Origin: Myripristis murdjan
Taxonomy: Eukaryota; Chordata; Actinopteri; Holocentriformes; Holocentridae
Length of the DNA stretch: 64,000 nt
Direction of reading: 5' to 3'
Assembly (NCBI RefSeq): GCF_902150065.1
Contig: NC_043982.1
Span: forward strand, 14,015,368-14,079,367
Shown: piece after piece, positions 57,601 to 64,000 of the stretch
Layout of the letters: each line of letters opens with the position of its first letter
Position numbering within the stretch: the first letter of the stretch is position 1
The notes under the pieces: generated by a model
Database searches by the model: none
What the model was told of the DNA's origin: nothing
What the model saw: only the letters and a program-made list of their open reading frames with translations
Position numbers and translations under genes: made by a program

Positions 57601-58896
57601 ATGGTGTAAGTGTTGTCTTCTCCTGGTTTTAAAGGGTGTATTAGAGTAAAGAGATGCAATTTTCTGAACTTATTAAGACTGTTTCAACTTTCGCAGCTGT
57701 TTGCCTCTACCTGCTTGGTCATCATATCCACATTGCTAATGACTGTTGATCAAAAGACCTATTGTGTGTAAATACCTTATGAAAGCACCAGTAGTCATCT
57801 TCACAGTATTGTCACAATATCCATATCAAAGTATGTGGTCAAAGTTTTTGTGATAATTGATTTTGTCCATATCACCCAGCGCTGGGTCACACGGGCTGCT
57901 GAGGGAAGGAGGGCAGGGAAACACACTGGACAGTTGACCAGTCTCATGTTCACACCTATGCCGCATCAGTCTGCCGTGCACCTGATTTACATGTCTTTGG
58001 CATGCGGAAGTGAAGTGGAGCAGCCTGAGGAGGAACACGTACACCCAACACCGAAGGGGCCAGAAATTTGAACCCACAGCCTTTTTGCTGTAGGGTGACT
58101 GAGTCATCCTTGCGCTTGATTTTATTCTATTTTTTAATATTGTCCAGGAAATCCACTGGGTGATACCATCACATTATGTTTGACTGAATACTTTGATATC
58201 AGTAACAGTGATACTTTAGGGATTGTCTGTTGATGCTTTTGTAAGATATTCACAGACAAGAGCTTTTTTCGTGAACAATCTTGAGTAATGTGGATATGAT
58301 GACAAAGCAGGTGTAAGGGAAATAACAGCTAAAACAGTCTAATAAGTTCAGAAAAATGCATTTCTTCACCGTAATGCAACTTTTAAAACCAGGAAAATAT
58401 ATGACTTATGCATTATCACAATATTACAATGTCTAAAATCCCAGATGATATCTAGTCTCATATCATGATCCATCGATCCAGTATTTGCCAGCTCTACTAC
58501 AACCATGAAAGGCATTAAATGGGTAGAGAAAATTAATAAATGAAAACAAAAACAGCTAAGGATAAAGTGCAGCATGAAGTATACAAGGTAAAATCTGTCA
58601 CTTTGTTAAGCTCTGCAAAATTCCAGACGATATCGCGTCTCATATTGCGATATTGATCTAATACCGATATATCGCCCAGCCCTGCTGACTAACACAATTT
58701 CAAGCTCATAATGTTTAATTTCATCAACTCCTAGGGTCAGACCTCCAGGTGTGCACGTCCAGGAACTTGACCTGCTGCAGCAAGAAGATGGAGGAGCGGT
58801 ACCAGGTGGCCGCGCGCAGAGACATCCAGAACCTTCTCCAGACGTCCAGCTCCAGCCTCAAGTTTCTCATCTCCCGCAACGTGGCTGCTTTTCAGG
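54644..58896 (+). CDS. gpc5: Glypican-5, N-terminal exons 1 and 2 (3' part outside window)
   Basis: Exon 1 is 54644-54794 and exon 2 is 58736-58896, joined G|GG in phase (GSDL). Glypicans are GPI-anchored heparan sulfate proteoglycans that modulate Hedgehog, Wnt and FGF signalling. The signal peptide (WVFLLACFTGLTCGS) is followed by CDEVRKVFQLRQIGPSKLL. Exon 2 encodes LQVCTSRNLTCCSKKMEERY, QVAARRDIQNLLQTSSSSLK and FLISRNVAAFQ. These align closely with human GPC5 (CEEVRKLFQWRLLG..., RKMEERYQIAARQDMQQFLQ), and less well with GPC3. The paired cysteines of the glypican fold are present. The start has A at -3. Exon 2 ends in CAG G|GTAAGG and exon 3 was not found by 64000, as expected for a gene with very long introns. 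Whether this is paralogue a, b or c cannot be decided from two exons. Confidence 0.92.
57523..58492. mobile_element. hAT-like foldback element with nested LINE-type fragment, gpc5 intron 1
   Basis: The left arm (57523 to about 57700: AGGGCTGGCCATATTGGATC, GATATGAGACTAG, CTGGTTTTAAA, TTTCTGAACTTATTA) reappears inverted at about 58310-58492. The arms are about 160-180 bp with roughly 75-80% identity by eye. The middle is interrupted by a separate repeat (57877-58105). Confidence 0.65.
57877..58105 (+). mobile_element. RTE-like 3' fragment nested in the foldback element
   Basis: CAGCGCTGGGTCACACGGGC opens the block and GAACCCACAGCCTTTTTGCT closes it, with ACATGTCTTTGGCATGCGGA between. These are the marker words of a LINE 3' region (commonly assigned to RTE-type elements) that is frequent in fish. 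The copy is diverged and has no coding capacity. Confidence 0.55.
58560..58684 (-). repeat. Half of a second AGGGCTGGGCGATAT element
   Basis: In complement it begins AGCAGGGCTGGGCGATATAT, then GCAATATGAGACGCGATATC and AATTTTGCAGAGCTTA. It resembles the arm of the 57523 element and adjoins gpc5 exon 2 by about 50 bp. It may be a solo or deleted copy. Confidence 0.5.
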
Positions 58897-59259
<363 letters not shown>

Positions 59260-59783
59260 TGCAGTGAGGCTCCACTTCAGAGCAAACAGAGCAGGGTCTG
59301 TCCTCCTTCCAGATCTACCACTACTCTCTGATCTTGAGATTAGATAGGTTGGCTGTGCTACCAGGAGACTCAGGAGGCCGTGTGTAGGGGTGGATGTTGA
59401 ACAGGGATGTGCTGGACCAATTACAAATAATATATGTGGCTGTGGTTGCTGTCCTAATATGCCCTATCCTCACACTAAGAGCACAATGAATCGTATGTAT
59501 AGTACACATACCCCTCACATACAAAATCCAGTTTCCAAACACAAACCTCTTCTCTGAGCCGGTTTAGCCTTATACCAGGTGTTTCAAAAGTAGCTACACA
59601 TTTAATATACATGATTAATACATATTATTCCTGTTGAATGTTTAATTATTTTGTTCAAATGATTAATAATTCAAAAATAGCTAAAAACTCGTTATAAAAA
59701 TGGCATAGCTATGTTTGAAACACACTTAATGTGTTGTTCCTGTTGCTTTGTCATCTCTGTGCCAAAGTCATCAGCCTCTCTCC

Positions 59784-60148
59784 TTAAAAGGAATACTTTG
59801 AAAAAATAAACCTTACAGCAACTCTAAAGCTGTCTTATGAACACAGTGTATCATGTGCATTCGTAATACACGTATTAATACACGACATGTATTTCAAAAA
59901 TGCATGGTATATGGTGTAAATAAGACAGCTTTGGAATTACTGTAAGGTTTATTTTTTTCCCTTTGACGGAGCTGGGCTAATGATTCCCATAGACTTCAAG
60001 TCTTTATGCTAAGCTAACACAAAATGCTACCCATAGAAACCAAACCACCAGACATACAGAGGTGGAGATGGTATTGAACATCTTATTTCAGTCTGGGGAA
60101 GTCAGGAAAAGGGTATTTTGCCCAAAATGTTGGCGTGTTCCTTAAAGT
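59784..60148. mobile_element. MITE-like element, second copy of the ATGCTAAGCTAAC family
   Basis: The left end TTAAAAGGAATAC and right end GTGTTCCTTAAAG (complement CTTTAAGGAACAC) form short inverted ends. The 59960-60142 part matches 22337-22512. Length about 365 bp. TTAA-type ends suggest a piggyBac- or Kolobok-like origin, but this is uncertain. Confidence 0.55.
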
Positions 60149-60193
60149 TTTTCAGAACCTCAAGTCAACTATAGTTAACTTAGATAATCACTG

Positions 60194-60226
<33 letters not shown>

Positions 60227-62560
60227 GCCCCACCGTTGCCACCTGCATAATTCAGTGTGTTTAGTTTAGGCTGTGCTACAGACAGGGTGCTCTGCTAAAT
60301 TGGTCATCCATCCCCACATTATACATGGCCTTAACCTTCTTCCCTCAGGTTTTTCATCCCTCTTCATCTTTTCACTCTTTAGTCATGACTGACAGTCGAC
60401 TCACAGGCAGCGACTTGCCTCTGTGTGTGTGCTCTCTCTGTCTGGCGTGAGTTACTTCTCCCTGTCTCGCTGATGATAACCATCATGCAACAGCTAAAAT
60501 GGGTGGGCTTCAAATACAGAGCTTATGACTCCAATGTACAGTATGAGACATATCATTAAGCCAATTCACTTTAACGATCGCTCTGACTTTAAAGACACAC
60601 TGTTATCCTCCTCGTGCTCAACTCCAATGATTTATAGGAGGGTTCTGCATGAACACTGTGTTTTAGGTGCGGTTTGGAGGGGCATTGCCCTGTTTTTGTT
60701 TTCAGATGTTTGTCTACTCTATCTCTGGCTGTGAAGTTGCATTTAGTGTACAGAATCTATGCTGGAGTTTATGGAGCATGTCGCCTCTAAAATACTCACA
60801 GCCAATCTACTAAAAACTGCTGGGCCTGGGAATGTTGTGAAAGCACTTTTTTTTATATATGTGTGTATGTAGCCTTTTCTTTAAATACCTAAACATGTAC
60901 TTTTCTGTCTGCTGCTCAAGCCTTTAGTAACAATCCAGGGACCTCACAAAGCAGACAATTGTGGTCAAACAGGGCAGTGGTCAGATAAAGCTGCAAGAAC
61001 TGGTAGCTGTTTGAAAATAATGAAAAAAAGAGGAAAAAAAGGCAGCACTCACATGGTTTCATCTCTGGAATGGCTGCCAGTGTGCATTCCTGCCAAACCA
61101 AACAGAGTTCCCTGTCAACATCTACTCTCATCAGTCAACAAATGTCGCTGGCTGCTTCCACCATCTAGGCTTTGTAATACAAGTGATAACAGAGTTGTGG
61201 CAGAATCAGTACAATATGAACACACTGGCTGGGTTTATTAAGCCAGTATACGGTGTTTTTATGATTTATTGGCTGGTCAGCAAAACTTTTTTTTTATGAT
61301 AAGTAATGGTTATCTTGTGGTCAGGCTATGTTAGTAACCATGGTATTTTTAATAGATACTTTGAGAGTTGATTCATCACATAGTTAGGGCAAACTGACTT
61401 ATACTGGACCCCAAATTGAACTAAAATCCACAAACAAAACTTGTTTTTTTACTTTTTCATTGTCAGCAAGTTGCCATTGCCCCTGAAGTAGTGCTGTGAC
61501 CAAATCTTAACCTCTGCGCCTCAGGCAAATTTTTGATAGAAACATTTTAGACTATGAAAGAGAAAGACAGGGGGGGGGAGTGAGAGAAAAAGAGCGCCAC
61601 CCACGTGGCATTGTTCTGTTCTGCCATAGAGATTTTACTGGACCAAAGCAATTAGTCAAGAAGACCCTTCATTGCAGGCAGAAAACTAAGTGTGGCTCTG
61701 TATGTAAGCACCGAGAGAGAGAGAGAGGGAGAGAGAGAAATTCTTGGCAGTTCCCTGGATCTGAAGAGAACGGACAAAGGAACTGTTTTGCCGTTCAAGT
61801 GTAGACATAAAAGAAATACAAGTCAACCATTTAATGTGTCTTTCCTATCTCGGGAGCGCTCAATGATGCTGAATTAATGAGGGAGGATTCTTGTTTTATT
61901 CATCTTGGGTGATTGAGAGTTTCAGGGGGTTTCTTATTCTAATGGACATGGAAAAATGCCAATTATGCCACTAATCACCTTTGAAATCTAAATACAAATA
62001 TAAGAAAAAAAATCCCTATGATGGTAGATACCATATTGCATAACATTTGAAAGAAAGAAAAACAAAAAAGAAAAGGTGGACAGAAAGACATCTCCATCGC
62101 TTTATCTCGCTTGGATATTTGTTTTCAGTACCTGAAAACAAAATAAAAAAAAAGTCTGCAAACCATTGGCAGCCCTGCACTCCAGTTCGGGAGAAAACAG
62201 GGAGCGTGTACAGTACATAATGCATGAGAACCACAGACAGGAAGAAACAAGAGTTAAAAGGGGGCAGGCTAATGTGCCCATTTGTTTTGCGCAAAGCCTT
62301 CAATTACCCATCTTTATTTGGTGCAGCTGGAGAGAGAGAGAGTGAGGGAATGAATGAAGAAATGTAGAAGAATGTAGACAGATAACAGTCTTAAATGCTC
62401 AGGAGACACTGGGAAATAAAATGAGCCTACAATTTGCTATTTAATGTGGTTTTCCTGGGAGACTCTATGCTCACATTTGGGCGGTTTTAATGGGAACTTA
62501 TGAGAAAAAAAACGAAAAACAAAAAACATAAAAAGACACTCGATACTTTAATATAATGAG
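60149..62560. other. gpc5 intron 2, middle part
   Basis: An (ATC)n tract lies at about 60195-60226 and short GA tracts near 61700-61738 and 62331-62341. Otherwise no exon or familiar repeat recognised. Confidence 0.4.
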
Positions 62561-62589
62561 TGATGCAAATAAAGGAAAAAAAAGCGCTT

Positions 62590-62815
62590 GAGCTGCTAAT
62601 TATGACCGGAGCTTCAAAGCATGGCTCATCCCACAGTAATGGTTCATTACTTCTTGCTCTTTCTTCTGAGCGCTGTGCCACAACATCTCAATATTTCGTC
62701 CTTAAATGAACCTGACTGCCGCCTTTCAAGTCATTTCACAGCCAGCAGATATCTGGGCAGCTGGGCTGGAAACAAAAAGAGACTAAAGAAAAGAGTTGAT
62801 GGAATAACGCAGAGC
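62590..62815. promoter_or_regulatory. Possible conserved non-coding element, gpc5 intron 2
   Basis: Complex, repeat-free sequence with balanced composition and homeodomain-type words (CTAATTATGACC, GGTTCATTACTT). It reads like conserved intronic enhancers of developmental genes. This is a judgement by eye; no alignment was possible. Confidence 0.25.
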
Positions 62816-62839
62816 TGATGGCCTTGCAGCTTCTCAGAA

Positions 62840-63780
62840 TAAAAAAAAAAAAAAAAAAAACAACCCTAAACCCCCACCCCCGCCCCCCAGCTTCCCTCTC
62901 CCCCTCGTTCTTGGTCTGTCAGGATGTGTCTCCCCGGACTGGGAGTTTGTCATTCATGTGTTGTCAGGTTGCTGCACGTTGTCCACACAATGCACAAATA
63001 TGCAGACCGCAGAGAGGGGCTTCAGGGGAGCTCTTTTTCCTCCCACTCAGGTTTGTCTTACATCCATGGCAACCAACCTGTGCAATCCCAGCACCCCGTG
63101 GGGTAGGAGTCAAATACAACTAAGGAATATTACCCACTATGAATCAGCTGCTGAGAGGCCTGAGAGCGCGACTGAGGAGGAGTTTTCCAGTCATAACAGA
63201 AAAAGACCTGGGTTCACAGGATCAAAGGAATGCCTTCCTCTAAGGACAACACTTTGATTTAAGGAATGGTTTGGAAGGCAAACACTTTTGCACTTGCTTT
63301 TTCTTCGCACTGACAGTGAGATAGAAGGGTGCTCTGCATTTTACAGGCAGCGTTCAATTCCTTACATGATGCAAGGAGGTGAGGATTGTGTAATAACTAG
63401 GTCACTCAAGTCGGCTCTGGTGTGGCAGTCAGTGTCTACATGTCAAACTGCACCTGCGTGACAGAACTGAGAGTTCAACATGGGAGACAGGCGCGTGTAC
63501 GCATGCATGCACGCACGCACACATACACACACACAGTAGGACTAAAATACTGGAGGTGTCAGGGTTTGGTTGCTTTCATTTTGCATGTTTACTCACAGAC
63601 ATTGGGTTATACTTTATTCCTCCATTAAATTCACCCTTCACTCAAAAATGTGTTGTTCTTATGTTCATGGCCCCCAGAATGTCTGACCTTGACTGTACTG
63701 ACTTGTATGTGTGCAATTGTCACTAGAGAGGTGTTTTCACAGTCCTCCTCTGAAGGTGGAGGTGTGTGTGCATGCCCCTA
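62840..63780. other. gpc5 intron 2, with poly-A and simple tracts
   Basis: A run of about 20 A starts near 62840, then a C-rich stretch. A short ACGC/CACA tract is near 63503-63535. No exon recognised. Confidence 0.4.
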
Positions 63781-63789
63781 AAATCTGAG

Positions 63790-63925
63790 ATTCAGACGGA
63801 GCCCAGGCCAGCGAGATTTGGTGCATTACAAATCTGACAGCCAATCTCGTCAGCTGACAGGGTGGTGCTTTGCAAATCATTAGCAGCAGCCCTGCCAGTC
63901 CCTGTCAATGTATTCAGAGCTTCCC
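63790..63925. promoter_or_regulatory. Possible enhancer block at the end of the window
   Basis: Within 130 bp are GTCAGCTGACAG (palindromic TALE/E-box type word, about 63849), TTTGCAAATCATTAG (octamer-like plus homeodomain core, about 63870) and CAGCCAATC. Clustering suggests regulatory DNA, not demonstrated. Confidence 0.3.
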
Positions 63926-64000
63926 CACTCCTGTGTTTTAATTTCCAAAAAAACAAGACCCACTCGGCATGGCTGCTACATGTGAACAGTATTATTTTAA

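Overview
The window is animal, almost certainly teleost, nuclear DNA. Genes are split by GT-AG introns, intergenic DNA is AT-rich with many (CA)n, (GA)n and (TA)n tracts, and the repeats are typical of ray-finned fish: a Tc1-like transposon, CR1/L2-type LINE copies, a tRNA-derived SINE, and hAT-like 'AGGGCTG' foldback elements. No sign of prokaryotic organisation, a CRISPR array or a retroviral or LTR element was found.

Layout. The end of an unidentified plus-strand gene (two exons, 1271-1532) is followed by mrpl16 (2701-7181, five exons, 258 aa), a mitochondrial large-subunit ribosomal protein. Next is cenpq (8823-19733, eight exons, 285 aa), a subunit of the constitutive centromere network. 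Its last introns have filled with mobile DNA: a LINE tail, a SINE, a whole-length but dead Tc1 element, and an L2-type LINE that itself carries a ~1 kb DNA element. A two-exon rhodopsin-class receptor lies on the minus strand (23460-25235). About 10 kb of gene-free DNA leads to an ephrin-B2 gene (35368-42941, five exons, 329 aa), probably the 'b' teleost duplicate.

After a further ~8.6 kb comes the most notable locus: a complete miR-17~92 polycistron at 51570-52520, with six hairpins in canonical order (17, 18a, 19a, 20a, 19b, 92a) and CpG-richer DNA upstream that is its likely promoter. About 2 kb downstream, gpc5 (glypican-5) begins at 54644. Exons 1 and 2 are present and the remainder of the window is its large intron 2, which contains a (GA)n tract of about 171 bp and conserved-looking non-coding blocks.

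The genes do not form one pathway. The miR-17~92/gpc5 adjacency is ancient (same order as human 13q31), and efnb2 is on the same human chromosome arm (13q33). mrpl16 and cenpq are on other human chromosomes (11q12 and 6p12), so a fusion or rearrangement in the fish lineage, or a breakup in the mammalian one, lies between cenpq and efnb2. CTCF-like motifs with mixed orientation are scattered between the genes. I found no convincing new biological system. The best leads are the compact NRF1/E2F/CHR motif cluster before cenpq, the efnb2 minimal upstream ORF overlapping its start codon, the miR-17~92 locus, the recurring CACCACCGTC-type motif in an mrpl16 intron, and several undescribed or unnamed repeat families that occur more than once in the window.
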